Assembly: GCF_900115675.1 (NCBI RefSeq)
Contig: NZ_FOXI01000015.1
Span: 1-47,852 of the forward strand
DNA: 47,852 nucleotides
Origin: Halolamina pelagica
GTDB taxonomy: Archaea > Halobacteriota > Halobacteria > Halobacteriales > Haloferacaceae
Reading direction: 5' to 3'
A program made the position numbers and the translations under genes. This document shows positions 23,453-31,714 of this stretch, piece by piece. Position 1 is the first letter of the stretch, and each line of letters starts with the position of its first letter. The notes under the pieces were generated by a model that saw only the letters and a list, made by a program, of their open reading frames with translations, did no database searches and was not told the DNA's origin.

Positions 23453-25252
23453 ATGTGCGGCATCATCGGCGCCGTCGGTCGCGGGGACGCGACGCTCGAT
23501 GTGCTTCTGGAGGGGCTCTCGAACCTCGAGTACCGCGGCTACGACTCCGCGGGCGTCGCCGTGTCAGGTGGCGAGTTGTCGGTCGCGAAGCGCTCGGGCG
23601 AACTCGACGTGCTCGAGAAGGCGCTTGCTGGCAAGTCCCTTCCCGGAACTGTCGGCATCGGGCACACGCGCTGGTCGACCCACGGGGCGCCGACGGACGA
23701 GAACGCCCATCCCCATATGGACTGCACGGGCACAGTCGCTGTCGTCCATAACGGGATCATCGAGAACTACGAGTCGATCAAGACGGAGCTCATGGACGCG
23801 GGCCACGAGTTCAAGAGCGAGACGGACACGGAGGTCGTCCCGCACCTGATCGAGGCTCAGCGCGCCGAGGGGGCGTCGTTCGAGACGGCGTTCCGGAAGG
23901 CAGTCGGGCGACTCGAGGGGAGTTACGCCATCGCGGCCGTGCTCGAGGGGTCGGACACCGTCTACGCGGCCCGGAACGACTCGCCGCTGGTGCTCGGCGT
24001 CGCCGACGACGCGACGTACCTCGGGAGCGACGTGCCCGCGTTCCTCGAGTTCACGGATCGCGTCGTCTACCTCGAGGACGGCGAGGTGGCCGAACTCACC
24101 TCCGACGGGTGGGCCGTCTCGACGCTCGCGGGGGAGTCGGTCGAGAAGGACGTGCGGACGGTCGACTGGGAGTCCGAGGAGACGGGCAAGAGCGGCTACG
24201 ACCACTACATGCTCAAGGAGATCCACGAGCAGCCCCGGGCGCTCCGGCAGTGTCTGCAGGAGCGCGTCGACGAACTCTCGGGCACGGTGGACCTCGGCGA
24301 CGACATCGCGACGGCTGTTCAGAACGCTGAGTCGATTCAGTTGGTCGCCTGCGGGACCTCCTACCACGCGGCGCTGTACGCCGCGGAGCTGTTCCGCTCG
24401 CAGGGGGTGCCCGCCCAGGCGTTCGTCGCCAGTGAGTACGTCACCTCGCCGCCGCCGCACGACGACGACACGCTCGTCATTGGCGTCACCCAAAGCGGGG
24501 AGACCGCCGATACGCTGAGTGCGCTTCGGGACGCCCAGCGCCGCGGCGTCGACACGCTCGCGGTGACCAATGTGGTTGGGAGTACGGCTTCCCGGGAGTG
24601 TGACGGCGTGCTCTACATCCGGTCCGGTCCAGAGATCGGCGTCGCCGCCACCAAGACGTTCTCCGCGCAGGTGCTCGCGGTGAATATGGTCGCGGCTGTG
24701 ATGGGCAACGGCGACACGAGTCACGAGTTCGTGAGCGCGTTGCGGGATTTGCCCGGGCAGGTGCAGACGGTGCTCGACGAGACGAACGCGCGTGAGGTTG
24801 CCGAGCGATTCGTCGACTCGGACGCGTACTTCTTCATCGGCCGCGGGTACGACTACCCGGTCGCGATGGAGGGGGCGCTGAAGATGAAGGAGATCAGCTA
24901 CAAGCACGCCGAGGGGTTCCCGGCCGGTGAGTTGAAGCACGGGCCACTGGCGCTGGTAACTGGGAACACGCCGGTGTTCGCGGTGGTGACTGGGGAGACG
25001 GGATCGGAGAAGACCGTCGGGAACGTGAAGGAGGTCGAGGCGCGGAATGCGCCCGTCGTGGCTGTGACTGACGGGCGGACCGACGTCGAGCGGTACGCCG
25101 ATGAGGTGTTGGAGGTGCCCGAGACGGATCCGCGGCTGGCGCCCGTGCTGGCGAACGTGCAGTTACAGCTTGTGAGCTACCACGTCGCGAAGAAGCTGGG
25201 TCGCAGTATCGACAAGCCGCGGAACCTGGCGAAGAGCGTGACCGTAGAGTAG
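23453..25252 (+). CDS. glmS: Glutamine-fructose-6-phosphate aminotransferase (isomerizing)
   Basis: A full-length 599-residue GlmS. The N-terminal glutaminase domain begins MCGIIGAVGRG with the nucleophilic Cys at position 2, and contains GIGHTRWSTHG and HNGIIENY. Two SIS domains follow (ACGTSYHAALYAAELF; GRGYDYPVAMEGALKMKEIS), and the end is KPRNLAKSVTVE, where the Lys forms the Schiff base with fructose-6-phosphate. It makes glucosamine-6-phosphate, the entry to UDP-GlcNAc. A strong Shine-Dalgarno GGAGGT at 23437-23442 lies 10 bases before the ATG, inside the upstream gene, and suits translation of a second gene in an operon. Confidence 0.97.
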   Translation: MCGIIGAVGRGDATLDVLLEGLSNLEYRGYDSAGVAVSGGELSVAKRSGELDVLEKALAGKSLPGTVGIGHTRWSTHGAPTDENAHPHMDCTGTVAVVHNGIIENYESIKTELMDAGHEFKSETDTEVVPHLIEAQRAEGASFETAFRKAVGRLEGSYAIAAVLEGSDTVYAARNDSPLVLGVADDATYLGSDVPAFLEFTDRVVYLEDGEVAELTSDGWAVSTLAGESVEKDVRTVDWESEETGKSGYDHYMLKEIHEQPRALRQCLQERVDELSGTVDLGDDIATAVQNAESIQLVACGTSYHAALYAAELFRSQGVPAQAFVASEYVTSPPPHDDDTLVIGVTQSGETADTLSALRDAQRRGVDTLAVTNVVGSTASRECDGVLYIRSGPEIGVAATKTFSAQVLAVNMVAAVMGNGDTSHEFVSALRDLPGQVQTVLDETNAREVAERFVDSDAYFFIGRGYDYPVAMEGALKMKEISYKHAEGFPAGELKHGPLALVTGNTPVFAVVTGETGSEKTVGNVKEVEARNAPVVAVTDGRTDVERYADEVLEVPETDPRLAPVLANVQLQLVSYHVAKKLGRSIDKPRNLAKSVTVE

Positions 25253-25277
25253 TCGGTAGTTCCGCTTTCTGTCGGCG

Positions 25278-25475
25278 TCAATCGAATCGCTTTCGACCTT
25301 CACGGAGCCGCTTCATCGCCTCGCCGGCCTCGTCTTCCGACCACGAACTGAACACTATGGGTTCCTCCTCCCGCGTGACTCGCAGCAAAAATTCGTCCCA
25401 CGTTTCGCCCTCTCGCTTCAGCTTCTCGAGGGTCTCCTTCGTGTCGTCGTCGACCGGGATTGCGGTTCTCCCCAT
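25278..25475 (-). CDS. Short VapB-like antitoxin (DUF7557 type), orphan
   Basis: A 65-residue protein starting MGRTAIPVDDDTKETLEKLK, followed by GETWDEFLLRV. The short beta strand and two helices are the pattern of haloarchaeal VapB-like antitoxins. In the downstream direction the next gene is glmS on the other strand, and no PIN gene is adjacent. It may have lost its partner or act elsewhere. The start codon is the only ATG of the frame. Confidence 0.65.
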   Translation of the reverse strand: MGRTAIPVDDDTKETLEKLKREGETWDEFLLRVTREEEPIVFSSWSEDEAGEAMKRLREGRKRFD

Positions 25476-25515
25476 CCTGTGAATTCGTTATGAATTCGTG
25501 GTGAAGCAGTTTTCC

Positions 25516-25953
25516 CTACTTCGTCCGCCTATCGCCATCGCGCTCGCGTTTCTGCTCCCGTTCGTCTTCTGCGGGGGGCTCAGGCGGTTCGAGCAGCGCG
25601 ATCAGGAGTTCGCCGATACGGGTCTCGGCAGCGCGTTCGCCGAGCGCGACGACGGCGTCGACGCCACGTTTGAGCGTCGACTCGCGGTACCACGGTGCCG
25701 CCGTCTCGATCGCCCAGTCGAGGATCTTGATGAATGGGCCGACCGTCCAGGTCTTGTGGAGGTCGATCACGACGACTTCAGGTTCCGGTTCGGCTGTCAG
25801 CCACTCGTAGAGCCAAGAGTTCTTGACGAACGTGGAGGTCCGGTCGGCGACGGATTCAGCAGCCCCGATAAGGTGGGAGTTGTCCAGGACGCGGCTGACA
25901 CGCTCCAGTCGTGTTGCGAGCGAGTCGGGTAATCGCGAGTCTTGGGCAGTCAT
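25516..25953 (-). CDS. Conserved haloarchaeal-type hypothetical protein
   Basis: A 145-residue protein that I do not place in a named family. It is largely helical: DSLATRLERVSRVLDNSHLI, then AAESVADRTSTFVKNSWLY, then the beta-like EPEVVVIDLHKTWTVGPFIK. The last 20 residues are a strongly charged tail (EREQKRERDGDRRTK). No membrane helix or signal is evident, though the amphipathic middle could touch the membrane. It lies 57 bases downstream of the DUF4330-type gene on the same strand and may be co-transcribed with it. Confidence 0.65.
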   Translation of the reverse strand: MTAQDSRLPDSLATRLERVSRVLDNSHLIGAAESVADRTSTFVKNSWLYEWLTAEPEPEVVVIDLHKTWTVGPFIKILDWAIETAAPWYRESTLKRGVDAVVALGERAAETRIGELLIALLEPPEPPAEDEREQKRERDGDRRTK

Positions 25954-26010
25954 CGTGTTGAACGATTCGCTGGGGGCCGATGTCGGTTTCGGTACTGGAA
26001 GTCAAGGCGA

Positions 26011-27417
26011 TCAGCTGCCGATGCCGACGACCGTCGCCTCGACGGTGATCGTCCCGAGGTCGATGACGATCCGCGAGCCTTGCCGGATCGACTCGCCCTT
26101 GAACGTGAGCCCGGACGTCGTTTCGCGGACGCGGAGGTCGGCGGTGATCGTCACCTGCCGGTTGTACGGATGATCGACAACGTTGACGCTCCCGTTCTCC
26201 CCGGTAGTGATGATGAGCGAGGGGTCGGTCTGGACATCGGTGACGCGGGCGATGGTCTCCCCGCCCGAGCGCTCGGTCATGCCCGGCTGGATGGCGTCGG
26301 CCATCACGTTGCGCACCTCGTACATCTGGAGCGTGACCGTCCGTGTGGTGACGGCGCCGCGTGGCTCCAGCGCGCCGACGCGCTCGATCGTCCCGCCGAG
26401 CTCGTAGCTCCCGAAGTCGGCGGTGATGGCGTTCCCGCGCTGGACCGCCGTCGCCCCGAAACGCTCGCGCTCGCCCTGGGTGAGCGTCTCCAGCGAGAGC
26501 CCGACGACGACGCGCTTCCGGTCGGGGTTCCGGGTGGCGTAGCTCGTGACCGACTCGACGGTCGCCGTCTCGTGGCCCGCGACCGTCGCCACGTCGCCCT
26601 CGGTGATGCGGTCGGCGGTCTCGACGTCGACGATGTCCTTAATCAGCACGTCGGCGCTCCCGCGTTCGAGGCCGGCACCGACGCGGTCGATCTGCCCATC
26701 GAGAGTGTAGTCGCTCGCCGGGAGCGTGACCGTCTGGCCGGGCATGACGGGCGTGTTGCCGAAGCGGCGCTCGCCGAACTGCGTGTACGTCTCTAGGGTG
26801 GCTTCGGCGACGACGCGGCGCAGGGTCGGGTCGTTCGTCGCGTAGACGGCGACGTCCTCGACGGTGGCGACGGTGCGGCCGGCGAGACGGATCTGGTCGC
26901 CCTGGGTCACCTCGGCAGCGTTGGCGGCCGACATGGTGTCGCTGAGGACCACGGTCGTCTGTTCGGTCGAGAGGGAGTCGTTCCCGCCGACGGCGCGGAT
27001 GCGGCCGCTAATCTGGTAGGTGCTCGTGGCGATGTCGAGCGCGCGGCCGAGACGCGGGGGCGCGTCCGCGTAGTCGATACTGTCGCCGCTTGCGATGCCG
27101 CGGAGTTCCGCGCGGACGATGACTCGGGTCTGGTCGCCCTGCGGGGTGAGGTAGACGTCGGTGATCGTGAGCTGGCTTTCCCCGCCTGCGTCGTGGGTGT
27201 CGCCCTCGTTGATAGCCGAGACGAGGTAGTCCGGCTGCGTGCCGAGGTCGAGGGTGACGTGGGTGGTTCCCACGTCGGGTTCCGGTGCGGGTTCGGGCTC
27301 AGGCTGAAGGACGAACGCTGCGCCCGCGGCGACGACCGCGAGGACGAACAGCACGACGAGTGCATCCACGACGTTGACGACGCCGAAGAGGTTGCCCTCG
27401 TCGTCAAGGAGTTCCAT
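26011..27417 (-). CDS. DUF4330-type membrane-anchored protein with four repeats
   Basis: A 468-residue protein. The N-terminus MELLDDEGNLFGVVNVVDAL runs into one membrane helix (about residues 17-37), the classic DUF4330 opening. A Pro/Glu linker (PEPEPAPEPD) follows. The outside part contains four diverged copies of a unit of about 90 residues, at about 64-146, 162-250, 266-350 and 370-468. Each ends in a strand set like YTLDGQIDRVGA or YELGGTIERVGA. The function is unknown, but the family is often encoded near glycan genes. The ATG at 27417 is preferred to a GTG four codons upstream. The next gene upstream is the sugar epimerase. Confidence 0.75.
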   Translation of the reverse strand: MELLDDEGNLFGVVNVVDALVVLFVLAVVAAGAAFVLQPEPEPAPEPDVGTTHVTLDLGTQPDYLVSAINEGDTHDAGGESQLTITDVYLTPQGDQTRVIVRAELRGIASGDSIDYADAPPRLGRALDIATSTYQISGRIRAVGGNDSLSTEQTTVVLSDTMSAANAAEVTQGDQIRLAGRTVATVEDVAVYATNDPTLRRVVAEATLETYTQFGERRFGNTPVMPGQTVTLPASDYTLDGQIDRVGAGLERGSADVLIKDIVDVETADRITEGDVATVAGHETATVESVTSYATRNPDRKRVVVGLSLETLTQGERERFGATAVQRGNAITADFGSYELGGTIERVGALEPRGAVTTRTVTLQMYEVRNVMADAIQPGMTERSGGETIARVTDVQTDPSLIITTGENGSVNVVDHPYNRQVTITADLRVRETTSGLTFKGESIRQGSRIVIDLGTITVEATVVGIGS

Positions 27418-27489
27418 AGAGGCGATCACCGTTCATGTTGGGTTTGTCTGCTGGGCAGAGTGGCAAAACGGTTCCGGAAGGGACGTGGG

Positions 27490-28422
27490 TTAGTCGCGAT
27501 AGTAGGGGATCGTGCGTTCGAGGCCTTCCCGGAAGTCGACCTCGGGGTCGTAGTCGAGGAGTTTCTCGGCCTTCGAGATGTCGGCGTGGGAGTGGTGCAC
27601 GTCGCCCGGACGCGGGTCGTCGTAGACGGGGTCGATGTCGGTGCCGAGCAGGTCGTTGAGGGCGTCGACGAGTTCGTTGACGGTGACGCGGCCGCCACAG
27701 CCGACGTTGAACGCTTCGCCGGTGACGTCGCCCTCGGCGGCGAGGATGTTCGCCTGGACGGCGTTATCGACGAAGGTGAAGTCGCGGGACTGCTCGCCGT
27801 CGCCGTAGATGACGGGACGCTCGCCGTCGAGCATGAGGTCGATGAACTTCGGGATGACCGCAGCGTAGTCGCCGTTGGGGTCCTGGCGCGGGCCGAAGAC
27901 GTTGAAGTACCGGAGCGCGGCCGTGTCGATGTCGTAGAGGTCGCTGAACTGGAGCGCGAGCTTCTCGGTGTAGTACTTCGAGAGCGCGTAGGGCGATTCT
28001 GGTTGGGGCTCCATCGACTCGACTTTGGGGAGTCGGTCGGTCGAGCCGTACACCGACGAGGAGGAGGCGACGACGGCCGTATCGACATCGGCTTCGCGGG
28101 CCGCGTTCAGGACTGCCGCGGTGCCGGTGCAGTTGGCGTCGGTGGTCGTGACGGGGTCGTCGACGCTCCGCGGGACCGAGGGGACCGCAGCCTGGTGGAA
28201 CACGTAGTCGACGCCGTCGGTGGCGTCGGCCATCGCGTCCGCGTCACGGATGTCCGCCTCGTGGAACGTGAACGCTCCCTCGTTCTGGAGTGGATCGAGG
28301 TTCTGCTCGCGCCCGGTCGCGAAATTGTCGACGCCACGGACGTCGTAGCCGCGGTTGAGCAGCGTCTCGGCGAGATTCGATCCGATGAACCCCGAGACGC
28401 CGGTGACGAGTGCAGTGGGCAT
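27490..28422 (-). CDS. NAD-dependent sugar epimerase (GalE/WbpP-like)
   Basis: A 310-residue extended short-chain dehydrogenase. NAD binding is by GVSGFIGSN (residues 8-16), the catalytic Ser region is SSSSVYGS, and the Tyr-Lys pair is in PYALSKYYTEK. RYFNVFGPRQDPNGDYAAVI and the final HADISKAEKLLDYDP fit UDP-glucose or UDP-GlcNAc 4-epimerases. It would interconvert gluco and galacto sugar nucleotides for surface glycans. Exact substrate choice (Glc or GlcNAc) depends on residues that I cannot judge reliably. It stands at the edge of the glycan island, transcribed away from it. Confidence 0.88.
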   Translation of the reverse strand: MPTALVTGVSGFIGSNLAETLLNRGYDVRGVDNFATGREQNLDPLQNEGAFTFHEADIRDADAMADATDGVDYVFHQAAVPSVPRSVDDPVTTTDANCTGTAAVLNAAREADVDTAVVASSSSVYGSTDRLPKVESMEPQPESPYALSKYYTEKLALQFSDLYDIDTAALRYFNVFGPRQDPNGDYAAVIPKFIDLMLDGERPVIYGDGEQSRDFTFVDNAVQANILAAEGDVTGEAFNVGCGGRVTVNELVDALNDLLGTDIDPVYDDPRPGDVHHSHADISKAEKLLDYDPEVDFREGLERTIPYYRD

Positions 28423-28547
28423 ACCTCAGCGTTTCCGCGGGTCGGGATGGGTCTGTCGACTTCGAACCGGGACGTATCCGGATCCCGTGCTGCAGGCTTC
28501 GCGTTGTGGCGATAGGTCTTTGCCCGTGTGGCTCACAATGTACACAC

Positions 28548-28871
28548 ATGAGTTCGGAAACGGGGGAGAAACAGCGCGTCCAGTTTCGGGCGCCCGAGAG
28601 CGTCGTCCAGCAGGCGGACACGCTGGCGACAGTGCTCGGGACGGACCGGACGTCGATCATCCTCTCGGCGCTCCGGGAGTACCTGCGTGACGCCAGTCAC
28701 GACGACGAGCTCAAACAGGAACTCGCGGACGCGTACTACGACGACACCATCAGCTTCGACGAGCTCAAATCCGTTGTCGGCCACGAGGAGGCGGCGAACT
28801 TCCGCGTGCTCAAAGAGCAGCTCGACGAGGGGTTCGTCGACGAAGCGGCCGAGGAACTCGCGGACTCGTAG
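28548..28871 (+). CDS. Ribbon-helix-helix antitoxin (CopG-type)
   Basis: A 107-residue protein with an N-terminal RHH domain (QRVQFRAPESVVQQADTLAT, then LGTDRTSIILSALREYL; residues 8-48). An acidic C-terminal tail probably wraps the toxin. The sequence ends EELADS, and the next ATG starts at once with a PIN-type opening. The position of start and operon pattern are those of haloarchaeal RHH-PIN pairs. The PIN gene is truncated, so the antitoxin is alone. Confidence 0.8.
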   Translation: MSSETGEKQRVQFRAPESVVQQADTLATVLGTDRTSIILSALREYLRDASHDDELKQELADAYYDDTISFDELKSVVGHEEAANFRVLKEQLDEGFVDEAAEELADS

Positions 28872-28913
28872 ATGCAGGTCGTCGCAGACATGGGTGTGAT
28901 CGTCGCCTTGTAA
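28872..28913 (+). pseudogene. Truncated PIN-domain toxin gene (13 codons)
   Basis: Directly after the antitoxin stop, an ATG reads MQVVADMGVIVAL and then TAA. MQVVADxGVIVAL is the normal PIN start, with the first catalytic Asp. The frame is cut at codon 14, and no further PIN motif could be found in the 180 bases that follow. The break marks where the glycan island begins, so a deletion or island insertion may have removed the rest. Confidence 0.6.
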
Positions 28914-29068
28914 CGGTTGGCCGACCAGGAGCGGCCGGCAATGAGACGATCGTCCGCCAACGAGATAGATTCGTATGTGGTCGTCTCAATGTCGAGTCTG
29001 GGGGAGGTGATGGGCTTGGTGGTTGATGGTCGCGGTCCGGGTTCGAGTGGCTGAGTCGAATAAAGAAA

Positions 29069-29087
29069 CAGCCAAAAGGGTTGGCTG
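29069..29087. promoter_or_regulatory. Inverted repeat before the glycan cassette
   Basis: CAGCCAA and TTGGCTG form a perfect 7-base inverted repeat with a 5-base loop, ending 14 bases before the ATG at 29102. An AATAAAG box lies just upstream (centre near 29061). That places the repeat between the TATA box and the expected transcription start, a usual place for an archaeal repressor site. It could also fold as a 5' hairpin if transcription starts earlier. Confidence 0.4.
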
Positions 29088-29101
29088 CGGACATCGTATT
29101 A

Positions 29102-29680
29102 ATGAGTGACACCAGTGAAGACGGAATCGAGGTGCATCCAGATGCGTCACTCGGATTCGAATACGACGAGGAGTCCACTGAGCCAGAGGTTGGATCTGGG
29201 GCAACGATTCGGGCGGGGACGATAATATACAACGACGTACATATCGGAGACAGGTTTACCACAGGCCACAACGCGTTAGTTCGAGAACATACAGTAATTG
29301 GCGATAACGTTGTGGTCGGAACGAATACGGTTATTGACGGGGAAAGTAAAATCGGTTCGTCAGTTAGTATGCAGACAGATGTCTACATACCGAGTAACAC
29401 GACTATCCGGGACAACGTATTCCTTGGTCCGAACGCAGTCCTTACGAACGATCGATATCCTGTCCGGAATGACGTCCCGCTTGAAGGACCGACAGTGAAA
29501 GACGGGGTGTCGATTGGCGCGAATGCGACGATCCTACCGGGTCTAACGATTGGGGAGGGAGCGTTCGTGGCAGCGGGAGCGACAGTCACTAGGGATGTAC
29601 CACCCAAGACTCTCGCAGTCGGAACACCGGCCGAACACGAAGAATTACCGGAATCTCTCCAAGGGGAAAACGAAATTTGA
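29102..29680 (+). CDS. WbpD-like UDP-sugar N-acetyltransferase
   Basis: A 192-residue left-handed beta-helix acyltransferase. Hexapeptide repeats run from about residue 28 to 170 (GSGATIRAGTIIYNDVHIGD, then GDNVVVGTNTVIDGESKIGS), with the active-site His region at FTTGHNALVRE. The C-terminal end VGTPAEHEE matches WbpD/QdtC-type sugar acetyltransferases. In the WbpABED pathway this enzyme adds acetyl to the 3-amino group of UDP-2-acetamido-3-amino-uronate. It overlaps the aminotransferase start (TTGA), forming the first of four coupled genes. The GC content is lower than in the backbone. Confidence 0.85.
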   Translation: MSDTSEDGIEVHPDASLGFEYDEESTEPEVGSGATIRAGTIIYNDVHIGDRFTTGHNALVREHTVIGDNVVVGTNTVIDGESKIGSSVSMQTDVYIPSNTTIRDNVFLGPNAVLTNDRYPVRNDVPLEGPTVKDGVSIGANATILPGLTIGEGAFVAAGATVTRDVPPKTLAVGTPAEHEELPESLQGENEI

Positions 29681-30750
29681 TACCCATAGCAAATCCCGAT
29701 CTGGGTCCGTCAGAAATCGAGAACGTTGGCGACGTGATTGAGAGCGGTATGATCGCTGATGGACCGCGGGTCCGCGAGTTCGAGGAAGCGTTCGCAGATT
29801 ACTGTGGTACGTCACACGCAGTCGCGACCAATAACGGGACGACCGCACTTCATACTGCGCTTGAAGCCTTAGAGATCGGTGAAGGGGACCGGGTTGTAAC
29901 GACGCCATTCTCGTTCATCGCGAGCAGTAATGCGATTCGGCTCGCGGGAGCAGAGCCAGTTTTTGCAGATATCTCTCGTGAGACGTTTAACCTTGATCCA
30001 GACTCGGTTCGGGAGATCGTCGAAAGTGAAGACGTAGATGCGATTCTCGCGGTACACCTGTATGGGCTGCCCTGCGAGATGGATGCGTTATCTGATATCG
30101 CTGCGGAGCACAACCTCGAATTAATTGAGGATTGTGCGCAGGCTCACGGTGCAACGTATGACGGGCAACGAGTGGGATCGGTTGGCGACGTAGCGTGTTT
30201 TTCGTTTTATCCGACGAAGAACATGACAACTGGCGAGGGCGGAATGCTTACAACTGACGATGAGGCAGTCGCTAACCGGGCGGAAAGCTTCGTGAACCAT
30301 GGTCGACCCCCAGAAGGCGGATACGAACATGTCCGCGTCGGCCACAACTTCCGAATGACGAGTATCGCGGCCGCAATGGGGAGTGAACAACTCCAATCGT
30401 TACCGGGATACTTGTCGAAGCGACAGGCGAATGCGAAACGATTTATGGAGGAAATTGAGACAGATTCGGTACGTACCCCGATTGTGCCGCCCGACCGGAC
30501 ACATGCGTACCATCAGTATACGCTCCTAACGGAGGAGAGAGATGAGTTCCTCAACCATCTCCACGAGAATGAGGTTGGGGCGAAAGTGTACTATCCGACA
30601 TGTATACATCAGCAGCCCGCGTACGAGGAGTTTGATGCTATTGCCCCGGTAGCTGAACGGGTTGCTGATGAAGTCGTTTCAATTCCAGTGCACCCAGCAC
30701 TTTCGCAGGAAGAGGTTTCACAGATTGTTGCGGCAGTAAACGAGTTCTAA
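29677..30750 (+). CDS. DegT/DnrJ/EryC1 aminotransferase (WbpE-like)
   Basis: A 357-residue PLP enzyme. The cofactor Lys is in FSFYPTKNMTTGEGGML (about residue 177), with GTSHAVATNNGTTALHTALE and EDCAQAHGA typical of sugar aminotransferases. The start is a TTG overlapping the stop of the acetyltransferase. In WbpE the reaction is transfer of an amino group from glutamate to the 3-keto sugar made by the oxidoreductase. It is followed after 1 base by the oxidoreductase gene, so the steps of the pathway are encoded side by side. Confidence 0.9.
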   Translation: MIPIANPDLGPSEIENVGDVIESGMIADGPRVREFEEAFADYCGTSHAVATNNGTTALHTALEALEIGEGDRVVTTPFSFIASSNAIRLAGAEPVFADISRETFNLDPDSVREIVESEDVDAILAVHLYGLPCEMDALSDIAAEHNLELIEDCAQAHGATYDGQRVGSVGDVACFSFYPTKNMTTGEGGMLTTDDEAVANRAESFVNHGRPPEGGYEHVRVGHNFRMTSIAAAMGSEQLQSLPGYLSKRQANAKRFMEEIETDSVRTPIVPPDRTHAYHQYTLLTEERDEFLNHLHENEVGAKVYYPTCIHQQPAYEEFDAIAPVAERVADEVVSIPVHPALSQEEVSQIVAAVNEF

Positions 30751-30751
30751 G

Positions 30752-31714
30752 ATGACTGAAAATCAGATTCGAGTAGGCGTTATCGGCGTTGGGAGTATGG
30801 GCCAACACCACGTTCGAGTGTACGAAGAGTTGGACGAGGTAGAGTTAGTTGGTGTTGCAGACGCTGATGCTGAAAGGGCATCTGAGATCGCAGAAGAATA
30901 CGGTACTCGTGCGATAGAGATCCAGACGCTTGTAGAGCACATTGATGCGGTATCGATCGCGGTGCCGACGCCGTACCACTACGAAACGGCGATGACCTGT
31001 ATCGAACACGGCGTCAACGTTCTCATCGAAAAACCAATCGCTGCGTCTAAATCAGAGGGTGAGAAGTTAATTGAGGAAGCAAGATCAAACGATGTGCTCA
31101 TTCAGGTTGGGCATATTGAGCGATTCAATCCGGCCGTAACAGCACTGGACAAGGTCGTAGACAAGGAGGACATTGTCGCTATTCATGCCGAACGCTTAGG
31201 GCCGCCGCCAGAGCGTGAGATACACGACAATGCGGTCATCGATCTGATGATCCACGATGCAGATATTGTCCTCTCTCTGGCTGGCGATGAGCCGACTACC
31301 GTCCAGAGTGCAGGGACACGCGACAACAGATATGCGACGGCGACACTCCAGTTTGAATCCGGCATCGTGGCAACCTTGACTGCAAGTCGGCTCACCCAGC
31401 GGAAGGTTCGGAAGCTACAGATTACGACCGAGGAGAACTTCATTGAGGTAGATTATCTCGACAAGACGATCGACATTTACCGTCGTTCGGTACCGGAGTT
31501 CGTGAAGCATGATTCAGGAGTACAGTATCGTCATGAAAGCGTTATTGAACGTCCGCAGGTAGATAACAACGAGCCACTTAAAGTGGAACTGAGTGAGTTC
31601 CTTGAGGCAGTTCAAAACGGTACAAGACCGCCAGTAAGCGGATCTGACGGGCTCCGTGCGTTTGAGCTTGTGACTGAGATTGACAAAAAAGCAGGCGTGA
31701 AGGTACAAGAATGA
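30752..31714 (+). CDS. Gfo/Idh/MocA oxidoreductase (WbpB-like)
   Basis: A 320-residue NAD(P)-dependent sugar oxidoreductase. The Rossmann motif is GVIGVGSMGQHHVRVYEEL (residues about 8-26), and EKPIAASKSEGEKL contains the family Lys-Pro. HDADIVLSLAGDEP is a typical substrate-side motif. In the WbpABED pathway this enzyme oxidises C3 of UDP-GlcNAcA, handing a 3-keto sugar to the aminotransferase. It overlaps the dehydrogenase by 4 bases (ATGA). Confidence 0.9.
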   Translation: MTENQIRVGVIGVGSMGQHHVRVYEELDEVELVGVADADAERASEIAEEYGTRAIEIQTLVEHIDAVSIAVPTPYHYETAMTCIEHGVNVLIEKPIAASKSEGEKLIEEARSNDVLIQVGHIERFNPAVTALDKVVDKEDIVAIHAERLGPPPEREIHDNAVIDLMIHDADIVLSLAGDEPTTVQSAGTRDNRYATATLQFESGIVATLTASRLTQRKVRKLQITTEENFIEVDYLDKTIDIYRRSVPEFVKHDSGVQYRHESVIERPQVDNNEPLKVELSEFLEAVQNGTRPPVSGSDGLRAFELVTEIDKKAGVKVQE

